A DNA stretch of 64,000 nt, taken from positions 3,352,001-3,416,000 of the forward strand of contig NZ_CP126093.1 in NCBI RefSeq assembly GCF_030123065.1, given 5' to 3'. Source of the stretch: Neobacillus sp. DY30. GTDB lineage: Bacteria > Bacillota > Bacilli > Bacillales > Cytobacillaceae. This document shows positions 45,411 to 52,697 of this stretch, piece by piece. The notes under the pieces were generated by a model. The model was not told the origin of the DNA and did not search any database. It saw only the letters and a program-made list of their open reading frames with translations. A program made the position numbers and the translations under genes. Positions within the stretch are counted from its first letter, which is position 1; the number at the start of each line of letters is the position of its first letter.

Positions 45411-45475
45411 CCGGGTATTAACATATCTTTTAGAGAAAAATAAAGTTTACTTGTAGTGCGAAGGGTGTGATGTAA

Positions 45476-45841
45476 TTGGATTTTTCAAAAATCGCTGAAG
45501 ATAAAATTAAGGAAGCCATAAAGATGAAAGAGTTCGAAAATCTTCCTGGAATGGGGCAGCCACTAGAAATAAAGGATAATTTCCCAGGAATGTCTGATGA
45601 ATGGAAAATGGCATACCGCGTGTTAAATAATGCAGGCTATTCACCTGAGGATGAAAAAAAAGAAATTTTTAGGATGGAAGAATTGCTAGAGGGAGCAGTG
45701 GACGAAGAACAGAAAGAACGTCTGCAGGCAAAACTGATGAAAAAAAGGCTGGAAATGGAGAGATTACTTGAAAAAAGAGGAACCGCGACGAATTCTCGTT
45801 TTGGGAGCTATGCAGATAAAATTTATAAAAAATTAAAATAG
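45476..45841 (+). CDS. DUF1992 / DnaJ-C28-like protein
   Basis: 121 residues. ISEDKIREAMKEGEF-type start (here IAEDKIKEAIKMKEFENLPGMGQPL), then NFPGMSDEWKMAYRVLNNAGY. This is the DUF1992 domain also found at the end of eukaryotic DNAJC28. The role in bacteria is unknown. TTG start with GAAGGG ahead. Single gene after citB. Confidence 0.85.
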   Translation: MDFSKIAEDKIKEAIKMKEFENLPGMGQPLEIKDNFPGMSDEWKMAYRVLNNAGYSPEDEKKEIFRMEELLEGAVDEEQKERLQAKLMKKRLEMERLLEKRGTATNSRFGSYADKIYKKLK

Positions 45842-45867
45842 GTACTCATTTAGAAAGAGAGATTAAC

Positions 45868-46833
45868 ATGATTACGGATCGTATTTTACCTTTATATGGC
45901 TATACGGAAGGTGAGCTCGTACCAATCAATGACGGCTTTCATAATACCGTTTATTCCTTTGGTAATCTCATATTTAGAGTTTCACCTTCCAGCAGGCGAA
46001 ATCTTGAGGATATTATGAATGAATTGGCATTTATTAAGGGGTTATGGGAGAATGGTCTACCAGTATCTTTACCTGTAAAATCTTTGCGTAAGCAATTGGT
46101 CGAACTAATCGGCAGGCATCATTTTGTCGTGGCATTCGAGAAAGCGGCGGGAACATCCATTGATGTCACCAATCGTAAGGTATGGAACAAAGAACTATTT
46201 TTTCAATGGGGAAATGTAATGGGGATGATGCATAGTGCTGGGAAAAAAATAAAAGTAAATCGGCCAATTTGGACAGTACACCAGCCCGATTTATTAAACC
46301 TATTCCCAAAAATCTCTTCAGAAACAATAGCAGAAAAGTACAAACAACTATTAATGCTGTTAGCAACGTTCCCGCTAACCCCTAACCTATTCGGCCTTAT
46401 ACATAATGATTTTCATCAAGGTAATATTTTTGTCAATGAAGGACGGCTGACACTTTTTGATTTTGATGATTGTGCTTACCATTGGTTTGCTTATGATCTA
46501 GCCGCTTCCTTTTATCATGCCTATTGGCAGGCATCATCCTATACACCAGAAAACACCCAATTTAGCAGGGAGTTCTGGGAGCATTTCTTAAGGGGATATC
46601 AACAGGCACATACACTCAGCAAGGAACTCATTCAACAAATTCCTATCTTTTTAAAAATTAGAGAGATCTTTTTATATACATTATTTTTGGAGAAATGGGA
46701 TTTGGAAAATTTGCTGGATTGGCAGGCGTATACTCTTACCAAATTAAAAAATAATATTGAGAGTGGAAAGCCTTATTCCGATGTTAATTTTACGGAAATG
46801 ATTGACAGTTTTGGTTTAGGTACAATAAAATAA
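45868..46833 (+). CDS. Aminoglycoside phosphotransferase/homoserine kinase-like protein
   Basis: 321 residues with a small-molecule kinase fold: an N-lobe to about 110, then GLIHNDFHQGNIFVNEGRLTLF-type catalytic loop (HxDxxxxN) and FDFDDCAYHWFAYDLA with the metal Asp. The APH family phosphorylates antibiotics, amino acids or sugars; substrate not deducible. AAAGAGAG precedes the ATG. Located 26 nt after the DUF1992 gene, so possibly co-transcribed. Confidence 0.82.
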   Translation: MITDRILPLYGYTEGELVPINDGFHNTVYSFGNLIFRVSPSSRRNLEDIMNELAFIKGLWENGLPVSLPVKSLRKQLVELIGRHHFVVAFEKAAGTSIDVTNRKVWNKELFFQWGNVMGMMHSAGKKIKVNRPIWTVHQPDLLNLFPKISSETIAEKYKQLLMLLATFPLTPNLFGLIHNDFHQGNIFVNEGRLTLFDFDDCAYHWFAYDLAASFYHAYWQASSYTPENTQFSREFWEHFLRGYQQAHTLSKELIQQIPIFLKIREIFLYTLFLEKWDLENLLDWQAYTLTKLKNNIESGKPYSDVNFTEMIDSFGLGTIK

Positions 46834-46915
46834 ACATAACAAACGTAAAGGAATGGTAAAGAGGAATGAAGTTATAATCTTATTTTTTCAGACATTTATT
46901 CGAATAGCGAAAAAA

Positions 46916-47022
46916 TGGTGAACCTGAAGAATAGGATTAGTCTGTCCTTTTTAAGTCCTGAACGTTTATATTTCAATCAAAACATCGTTAACACATGCCT
47001 TTTTCGGCTTATTAACGTATGA
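46916..47022 (+). other. Possible leader peptide ahead of the ABC-F gene
   Basis: ATG 46916 opens a 35-codon frame ending in TGA 47020-47022, just upstream of the attenuator stem. No strong binding site is seen, and a three-codon frame (ATG 47029) is an alternative. Included because ABC-F resistance genes of this type are usually controlled by a translated leader. Confidence 0.3.
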
Positions 47023-47052
47023 TTTTTTATGATTGCATAAACGACATGACTC

Positions 47053-47090
47053 AAAAACTCTCTTCAGGTTCAATCGAAGGGAGTTTTTTT
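47053..47090 (+). terminator. Attenuator-like terminator abutting the ABC-F start
   Basis: AAAAACTCTCTTC pairs with GAAGGGAGTTTTTTT (one G-U) around AGGTTCAATC. The 3' arm contains the GAAGGGAG binding site of the ABC-F gene, and the T run ends at the ATG. Forming the stem would both stop transcription and hide the binding site. Confidence 0.65.
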
Positions 47091-48785
47091 ATGAACAACA
47101 ATCCTGTAATAAAAGTAACTGGAATAGAAATGAACTTTAATCTGAGGAGAATCTTAGACAATATTTCCTTTGATATAAAAAATGGCGAAAGAATTGGTCT
47201 CGTAGGGTATAACGGCACCGGGAAAACAACATTGGCCAATATCCTTACTGGTAAAATCACACCTGATAAGGGTTTCGTTGAAAAATCCCACGAATTAAAG
47301 ATTGGTTACCTTACACAATCAATAGATTATGAAGGTAATGAATTATTTTCAATTGAGGGAGACCTATTGCAGCACTCAAGTAAGTTAGGACTGAAAAAGG
47401 TTTCTACATGGGAAGAGAAGCGTTTAAACCATTTAAGCGGCGGCGAGAGGTTAAAACTCGCATTATCAAACGTGTGGGCCTCAAAGCCGGGATTCTTGAT
47501 TCTCGATGAGCCTACAAACCACTTAGATTATAAAGGGATAGAATGGTTGATTGAAGAGCTGGAGAAATTTAAAGGTCCGGTATTAATCATTTCTCACGAT
47601 CGCCATTTCTTAGATAAAACGGTGACACGTATTTTTGAAATAGAGAATACAAAGATGAATTTCTACAATGGGAACTATAGTGATTATCAGAAGGAAAAGC
47701 AGCACCGACTTGAAACCCAAATGCACCATTATGAGGTGCAGCAGCGTAAGAAAGAAGAAATCGAAATGCAAATGGAGCAATTATCGTCCTGGTCTGAGAA
47801 AGCTCACAGAACCTCAACCAAGCAAAGCAGAGATTATGGTTATAAGGAACATCATCGAATGAAGGCAAAGAAACGTGACAAGCAAGTAAAATCCAAAATG
47901 AAACGTCTTCAAAGCGAGCTTGAAAAGAACAAGGTAGACAAACCTCTAGAGGAGACAAAAGTCAGATTTCAGTTTGATACAAAAGGAAATAGAGGAAAAA
48001 GGATTATTGAGGCGAAGAACCTATCGAAGTTGTTTGAGGATAGGCCACTTTTCCGTGATTCTCACTTTTATATTAATCACGGTGATCGTATTGGTTTATT
48101 AGGAGAAAACGGAAGCGGTAAAACCACCTTAATTAAAATGATCCTTGGGGAAACATCGGTTACTGGAGGCGAACTTTGGAAAAGTGAATCGTTAAAGGTT
48201 GCTTACTTAAGCCAGGATGTTGACAACTTACCCGCAGATAAAACGGCTTTAGAGGCATTAGGGTTTACGGACCGAGAAAACATTCTCAAGGCGAGAACAT
48301 TATTTGCAAATCTTGGACTGAAAGAACAGTTTATTACGAAGCCGATTGGGACTCTAAGCCTTGGAGAAAGAACGCGCGTTAAACTAGTCGACATGCTAAT
48401 GAAGGATTATGATGTTCTAATTCTAGATGAACCGACAAATCATTTAGACTTGCCAAGCAGGGAACAGCTTGAAAAAACACTAAATGAATTCGCAGGTACG
48501 ATTATTACCGTTTCGCATGATTACTATTTCTTAAATAAGCTTTGTGATAAACTCCTTGTATTTGATAATCAGAGGATAAAGCGTGTAGAAATGAAGCCGG
48601 AAGAGTACTTTAATAAAACCAGCACGGCTGAACCTACGGATAGTAAAGAACATTTAATGATAATTGAAAATAGAATAGCCACGATTTTGGGTGAATTATC
48701 ACTAATTGAACCCAAAAACCCTAAATATGTGGAATTAGATAGGGAATTTAACGAACTCTTGAAGCAAAAAAGAAAACTATTATAA
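47091..48785 (+). CDS. VmlR-like ABC-F ribosome-protection protein
   Basis: 564 residues with two ABC ATPase domains and no membrane part: Walker A GYNGTGKTT and GENGSGKTT, signatures LSGGERLKLAL and LSLGERTRVKL, and two DEPTNHLD Walker B motifs. The linker between them (about 225-305) has SSWSEKAHRTSTKQ and KEHHRMKAKKRDKQVKSKMKRL, very like B. subtilis VmlR, as is the C-terminal extension ending PKYVELDREFNELLKQ. VmlR-type proteins bind the ribosome E site and dislodge lincosamide, pleuromutilin or streptogramin A antibiotics. I therefore infer an intrinsic resistance factor. I use ATG 47091, since a longer frame from 47019 runs through the attenuator stem. Confidence 0.88.
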   Translation: MNNNPVIKVTGIEMNFNLRRILDNISFDIKNGERIGLVGYNGTGKTTLANILTGKITPDKGFVEKSHELKIGYLTQSIDYEGNELFSIEGDLLQHSSKLGLKKVSTWEEKRLNHLSGGERLKLALSNVWASKPGFLILDEPTNHLDYKGIEWLIEELEKFKGPVLIISHDRHFLDKTVTRIFEIENTKMNFYNGNYSDYQKEKQHRLETQMHHYEVQQRKKEEIEMQMEQLSSWSEKAHRTSTKQSRDYGYKEHHRMKAKKRDKQVKSKMKRLQSELEKNKVDKPLEETKVRFQFDTKGNRGKRIIEAKNLSKLFEDRPLFRDSHFYINHGDRIGLLGENGSGKTTLIKMILGETSVTGGELWKSESLKVAYLSQDVDNLPADKTALEALGFTDRENILKARTLFANLGLKEQFITKPIGTLSLGERTRVKLVDMLMKDYDVLILDEPTNHLDLPSREQLEKTLNEFAGTIITVSHDYYFLNKLCDKLLVFDNQRIKRVEMKPEEYFNKTSTAEPTDSKEHLMIIENRIATILGELSLIEPKNPKYVELDREFNELLKQKRKLL

Positions 48786-48796
48786 ATCCACATTCA

Positions 48797-48829
48797 ATAG
48801 CCCCTCCCTAAAGAGGGGCTATTCTATTA
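48797..48829 (+). terminator. Intrinsic terminator of the ABC-F gene
   Basis: ATAGCCCCTC and GAGGGGCTAT around CCTAAA, followed by T-rich sequence. Confidence 0.85.
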
Positions 48830-48897
48830 TATCTGCGATAAATGAGATATATCGCGTTAATTGAATTATATCCGCGTTAATTAGATTATAACCGCGA
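48825..48897. repeat. Degenerate 20-nt tandem repeat
   Basis: About 3.5 units of the form TATATCCGCGTTAATTGAAT between the ABC-F terminator and the epimerase gene; units differ at several positions. Confidence 0.6.
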
Positions 48898-48900
48898 ACA

Positions 48901-49941
48901 TCATTTGCTCGTTTGTTGAGACCACAATTTAAGCAGCTCTTTTTCACGATCAGCACGCATTCCAGATTTCCATTCATCCGAAGGTAAATTACGGTGCTTT
49001 TCCCATTCATAAATATCCGCTAGACTCTCCTCTAAAGGCCTAAAGGTAAGTCCGCTCGCAATGGCTTTTTCAATATTCACGTTGAAAGCACCCCTCCATG
49101 GATCCTTAAGCTCTGGCTCCAAAGGAAACTCTTCAGGCACCCAAAGAGGCATTTCCGTCCACGGTGCAACCTTATTCTCGAGGAGAAACTTTTCTGAAGC
49201 CCAAACGATTTCTGATTCGGTGCCTGTCACCTTCATACATGCTGCAAGAAACTCTTTCATTGTAAGTGTATAATCCGGTCCAGTTGCATTAAAAGTTCCC
49301 GCCGTTTGATTAGCCATCATTGACAACATCCAATGTGCCAGGTCCTTATTATCAATCACCTGTACAGCTCTGTTTGGATTCCCTGGTGCTAAAACCTTAC
49401 CTCCAGCAGCGATTCTATGTATCCAATAGGGAATGCGATCAGTATAGTCATTAGGTCCGATTAATTGGCCAGCACGAATATTCGCTACACGACCCGGCAT
49501 AGCTTTTTCAGCAACCACTTCACACAAAGCTTTAAATTGTCCGTAATACTCATATATTTTACTGTCTTTAGCAAGCTCATTTGCTTCCTCTAATGACATA
49601 TCGTAAACCGGATAGGTTTCATTAAAATTTTCTTGGACCCAATCTTTGTAAACAGAAATGCTCGAAATAAAGGTGTATTGCTTTACACGGTCTTTTAGCA
49701 GTTCGGTGGACTTTAAGACCGCAGAAGGGATAAATCCACTTGTATCTAATACAGCATCCCAATAGCGATTTGAAAGTTTGCTTAAGTCAGTAAGACGATC
49801 ACCAGTAATAATCTCAACATCTTTAAACCCTTCATTTTGATTTCCCCGATTAAAAATAGTTACCTCATGGTTTAGCCTCTGTGCTTCCTCAACAAAAGTT
49901 CTGCCTAAAAAGCGACTTCCCCCTAAAACAAGTATCTTCAT
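48901..49941 (-). CDS. NAD-dependent epimerase/dehydratase family protein
   Basis: 346 residues. N-terminal Rossmann motif LVLGGSRFLGRTFVEEA, which is GxxxFLG in place of the usual GxxGxxG and is typical of the CSP41/isoflavone-reductase-like branch. EYYGQFKALCE holds the Tyr-x-x-x-Lys pair. The rest follows extended SDR pattern (RAGQLIGPNDYTDRIPYW). Substrate unknown. ATG 49941 has GAGAGGAG ahead. Single gene on the minus strand. Confidence 0.82.
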   Translation of the reverse strand: MKILVLGGSRFLGRTFVEEAQRLNHEVTIFNRGNQNEGFKDVEIITGDRLTDLSKLSNRYWDAVLDTSGFIPSAVLKSTELLKDRVKQYTFISSISVYKDWVQENFNETYPVYDMSLEEANELAKDSKIYEYYGQFKALCEVVAEKAMPGRVANIRAGQLIGPNDYTDRIPYWIHRIAAGGKVLAPGNPNRAVQVIDNKDLAHWMLSMMANQTAGTFNATGPDYTLTMKEFLAACMKVTGTESEIVWASEKFLLENKVAPWTEMPLWVPEEFPLEPELKDPWRGAFNVNIEKAIASGLTFRPLEESLADIYEWEKHRNLPSDEWKSGMRADREKELLKLWSQQTSK

Positions 49942-50086
49942 TTTCCCAACTCCTCTCTGTAGATACATCTTAACAAATTTTCATAAGATTGCGTTAATTT
50001 AAACATTGTATTAATCTCTAATATCATCAAGAATAAGGGTATACTACTAGGTAACAATGGATTCATAATTGAAAGCAGGGTTCAGG

Positions 50087-50875
50087 ATGATTATTGAGAT
50101 AAAATATAAAAAACTTATATGCGATATTGGAAAACGTGTGTATGAAAAGGGATTCGTTGCGGCTAATGACGGAAATATCTCTGTCCGCATCGATGATAAT
50201 GAGTTCTTAATTACTCCAACCAATGTAAGCAAAGGAATCCTGACCCCAGAAATGATTATAAAAGTAGATGGGGAAGGAAATGTAATTGAGGGAGACTACA
50301 AACCTACTTCGGAAATGAAAATGCACCTCCTTGTTTATCACGAGCGTCCAGATGTCCATTCCGTTTTACATGTACATCCTCCATATGCAACGGCTTTTGC
50401 TATTGCAGGGATCCCTTTGGATCAGGCAATTATGCCTGAAGCTATTGTCTCCTTAGGAACGATTCCATTAGCCCAATACGGAACACCTTCAACAGATGAA
50501 GTCCCGAAGGCAATCAAAACACATGTCTACGATTATCAAGGTGTGTTATTAGAAAACCATGGCGCCTTAACATGGGGAAAGAATTTAGACCATGCTTATT
50601 ATTTAATGGAATCATTAGAGTTTACTGCAAAAATAAATTGGATATCCAGACAATTAAAAGGGGATCGCGAACTTTCTAAAGAAAATGTCGCTAAACTCAT
50701 TGATATTAAAGCGATGATGGGTGTAAAAGGTATTTCACCATTAGGTGTTGATATACCTGAAGGCACGCAGGCAAAGAAAGTAACCGCCGTTAATGAACAG
50801 ACCTTATCTGAAAGGGATATTGATTTGATTGTAGACCGCGTGACAACCAGTGTCCTTAACGCCTTAAATAAGTAA
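50087..50875 (+). CDS. Class II aldolase/adducin family protein
   Basis: 262 residues. Zinc-site motifs: HVHPPYATAFA (His-x-His), the later LLENHGALTWG (third His), and the Glu in PEAIVSLGTIPLAQYG. NDGNISVRI and TPTNVSKG mark the phosphate-binding part. This is the L-fuculose-phosphate aldolase/ribulose-5-phosphate epimerase family; which sugar is used cannot be told and no sugar operon is nearby. The C-terminal 45 residues are extra. ATG 50087 has GCAGGG ahead. Confidence 0.85.
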   Translation: MIIEIKYKKLICDIGKRVYEKGFVAANDGNISVRIDDNEFLITPTNVSKGILTPEMIIKVDGEGNVIEGDYKPTSEMKMHLLVYHERPDVHSVLHVHPPYATAFAIAGIPLDQAIMPEAIVSLGTIPLAQYGTPSTDEVPKAIKTHVYDYQGVLLENHGALTWGKNLDHAYYLMESLEFTAKINWISRQLKGDRELSKENVAKLIDIKAMMGVKGISPLGVDIPEGTQAKKVTAVNEQTLSERDIDLIVDRVTTSVLNALNK

Positions 50876-51012
50876 CTTTATTTGCTTTTCTAGAATACTT
50901 TTACTAAACTATGTTTAAATTGTCACATATTTGGCATATACAACCTGTATTTCAACTTACTTTATAGTGTAAAATCGATGTAGCATATTATTGAATCAAG
51001 GGGGTTCGGGGT

Positions 51013-51546
51013 ATGGTGAAGAAAGTCATTGCTGCAGTTGTGTTAATAGCCTTACTTGGAGTAGCGATTGTGCAGGCTATGGATAAAAAGGCTGAACCCG
51101 AAAATGCAAGTCAAGAAGCCGCTAATATGGGCGGATTAAAAGTAGGGGCAAAAGCTCCAGATTTTGAACTTAAAACATTAGCCGGCGATACAGTTAAACT
51201 TTCTGATCTAAAAGGGAAGAAGGTTATGCTCAATTTCTGGGCGACTTGGTGCCCGCCGTGTAAGGCAGAAATGCCAGCCATGGAGGAATTCCATAAAGAA
51301 GCTGGGGACGATGTTGTTATTTTAGCCGTTAACATTGACCCGCATTTAGATGTAAAAGCTTTTATAGATGAAAATGGGATTACTTTTCCAATACCGTTAG
51401 ATGAGGAAGATAGAGTAAACGAAGCGTATCAAGTCCTATCTATTCCAACAACGTATTTTATCGACACGAAGGGGAATATCGGAAACAAATATATTGGTGC
51501 GATGAATCTTGACGCTATGAAACAATATACAAAGGATTTGAAGTAG
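51013..51546 (+). CDS. yneN: TlpA/ResA-like thiol-disulfide oxidoreductase
   Basis: 177 residues: N-terminal membrane anchor (residues about 5-22), short linker, then a thioredoxin fold with FWATWCPPCKAEMP active site (C-P-P-C), a cis-Pro in SIPTTYFIDTKGNI. It faces the outside and should reduce disulfides, in the manner of ResA or StoA. Position between citB and sspN fits B. subtilis yneN. GGGGGTTCGGGG stands before the ATG. It uses Cys at both positions, unlike the U-x-x-C redoxin at 18852-19361. Confidence 0.88.
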   Translation: MVKKVIAAVVLIALLGVAIVQAMDKKAEPENASQEAANMGGLKVGAKAPDFELKTLAGDTVKLSDLKGKKVMLNFWATWCPPCKAEMPAMEEFHKEAGDDVVILAVNIDPHLDVKAFIDENGITFPIPLDEEDRVNEAYQVLSIPTTYFIDTKGNIGNKYIGAMNLDAMKQYTKDLK

Positions 51547-51578
51547 ACAATGGATGTGTAATCCATTGTCTTTTTTTA
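51546..51578 (+). terminator. Intrinsic terminator after yneN
   Basis: GACAATGGAT and ATCCATTGTC around GTGTA, followed by seven T. Confidence 0.9.
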
Positions 51579-51583
51579 ATTGG

Positions 51584-51772
51584 TTGGCTGTGTTAAATTT
51601 GCCTGTTGATTTCCACTCCAGGCACTTCGCGCACCTTAGGGCGTGCCGAGGAGCCTCCTCGGCGCTTATGCGCCTGCGGGGTCTCCCCAGCCCCGTACTC
51701 CCGCAGGAGTCTTCGTGCCTTCCGCTCCAATCAACAGGGTGCAAAATCAAAAATTAGCTTTAACACAGCCAA
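51584..51772. mobile_element. MITE-like element with 14-bp terminal inverted repeats
   Basis: 189 bp bounded by TTGGCTGTGTTAAA and its exact inverse TTTAACACAGCCAA, with an inner inverted pair CCTGTTGATT / AATCAACAGG. The interior is GC-rich (CTCCAGGCACTTCG, GGGGTCTCCCCAGCC), very unlike the AT-rich genome, and has no gene. It matches the kind of short repeat often found in many copies in Bacillaceae. It sits directly behind the yneN terminator. Confidence 0.75.
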
Positions 51773-51893
51773 TTGTTTAGCCCTTTAATGCTTTATCGAA
51801 TACTTTTCTTTATAATTTTCAAAAAGTTGTAATAATTGCAACCGTTTCCGGGCATAATAACTGTTAGAATAGGTCATAAGGAAGGTGATATAC

Positions 51894-52025
51894 ATGAGAA
51901 AGCCTAGAAAACGTTCTTTTGCAGAACTTGTATCCGAAAATAAAAGTCAACTTTTGAAAGATAGAGCGGCAATGGAGAAAATTGAAATGCGTTTAGAAGA
52001 AAAGCGTCTTGGTAAAGCCGAATAA
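51894..52025 (+). CDS. FbpB-like small basic protein
   Basis: 43 residues: MRKPRKRSFAELVSENKSQL then KDRAAMEKIEMRLEEKR. That resembles Fur-regulated basic protein B (FbpB) of B. subtilis, a small helper in the iron-sparing response. AAGGTGATA stands before the ATG. No Fur box is evident. The relation is by similarity of a short sequence, so moderate. Confidence 0.65.
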   Translation: MRKPRKRSFAELVSENKSQLLKDRAAMEKIEMRLEEKRLGKAE

Positions 52026-52049
52026 ACTCACATAGATTACCAATCATGT

Positions 52050-52082
52050 TCCTCCTTAAAACGGACAAAATGTTAAGGAGGA
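52050..52082 (+). promoter_or_regulatory. Hairpin that hides the sspN ribosome binding site
   Basis: CCTCCTTAA (52051-52059) pairs with TTAAGGAGG (52073-52081), plus a flanking T-A pair. The 3' arm is the sspN Shine-Dalgarno. No T run follows, so it looks more like translational control than a terminator. Confidence 0.5.
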
Positions 52083-52092
52083 GGGATGTTAC

Positions 52093-52236
52093 ATGAGTAA
52101 TCCAAAACATAGTCAACAGGGTTTCAGCACCGATGAGCTTGGAAATAAGTCCCAGCGCTACGGCGGTAACAAAGGGAAAAAATATCAAGATACATCAGGT
52201 AAACACGCACAAGTAATACAAACTAAAGGCGAATAA
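52093..52236 (+). CDS. sspN: Small acid-soluble spore protein N
   Basis: 47 residues. The core RYGGNKGKKYQDTSGKHAQ and the VIQTKGE end match SspN. Forespore core protein. AAGGAGGAGGG is the binding site, part of a hairpin. tlp follows after a terminator-like hairpin; in B. subtilis sspN and tlp are neighbours too. Confidence 0.88.
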   Translation: MSNPKHSQQGFSTDELGNKSQRYGGNKGKKYQDTSGKHAQVIQTKGE

Positions 52237-52245
52237 TGAATGGAT

Positions 52246-52277
52246 AAGACTCGTAGGCATTTGCCAGCGGGTCTTTT
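52246..52277 (+). terminator. Weak terminator after sspN
   Basis: AAGACTCG and CGGGTCTT (one mismatch) followed by T. Partial read-through into tlp is likely. Confidence 0.55.
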
Positions 52278-52362
52278 TTATAGCAAATATTTTCTGTGAT
52301 ATTTTTTTCACTTCGAAACAAACTATATCTGTACCACGACACCACGAAGGAGGAACCATTCC

Positions 52363-52578
52363 ATGACTTATAACAACAAACCGAAACCAGATGATCGAAG
52401 TGATAATGTAGAAAAGCTGCAAGCAATGATTCATGATACGATTGAAAACATGGAAGCAGCAGAAGAATCACTTCGTTTTACGAATAGTGAAACACAACGC
52501 CGGGAGATCGAAGCTAAAAACGAAAGACGCCGCGAAAGCATTGAATCCTTCCGTTCAGAAATTAAGGATGAAGTATAA
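52363..52578 (+). CDS. tlp: Small acid-soluble spore protein Tlp
   Basis: 71 residues. PKPDDRSDNVEKLQAMIHDT and the later KNERRRESIESFRSEIKDE match Tlp of B. subtilis, a minor spore-core protein, mostly helical. GAAGGAGGA before the ATG. It follows sspN, as in B. subtilis. Confidence 0.9.
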   Translation: MTYNNKPKPDDRSDNVEKLQAMIHDTIENMEAAEESLRFTNSETQRREIEAKNERRRESIESFRSEIKDEV

Positions 52579-52587
52579 GTAATGACT

Positions 52588-52620
52588 AGGACCTGTTCAA
52601 TACGGACAGGTCCTTTTATT
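52588..52620 (+). terminator. Intrinsic terminator after tlp
   Basis: GGACCTGT and ACAGGTCC around TCAATACGG, followed by T-rich sequence. Confidence 0.85.
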
Positions 52621-52697
52621 AGAGGTCATTCAATTTCGTGTCATTGGATAGGTTATGGTAAGATATAAGGGAAATTTTAAAGAAGAAGTGATTCCTA

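Noticed and set aside
51436..51788. Frames across the GC-rich element behind yneN
   Set aside because: They follow the palindromic MITE-like sequence and have no protein-like features.
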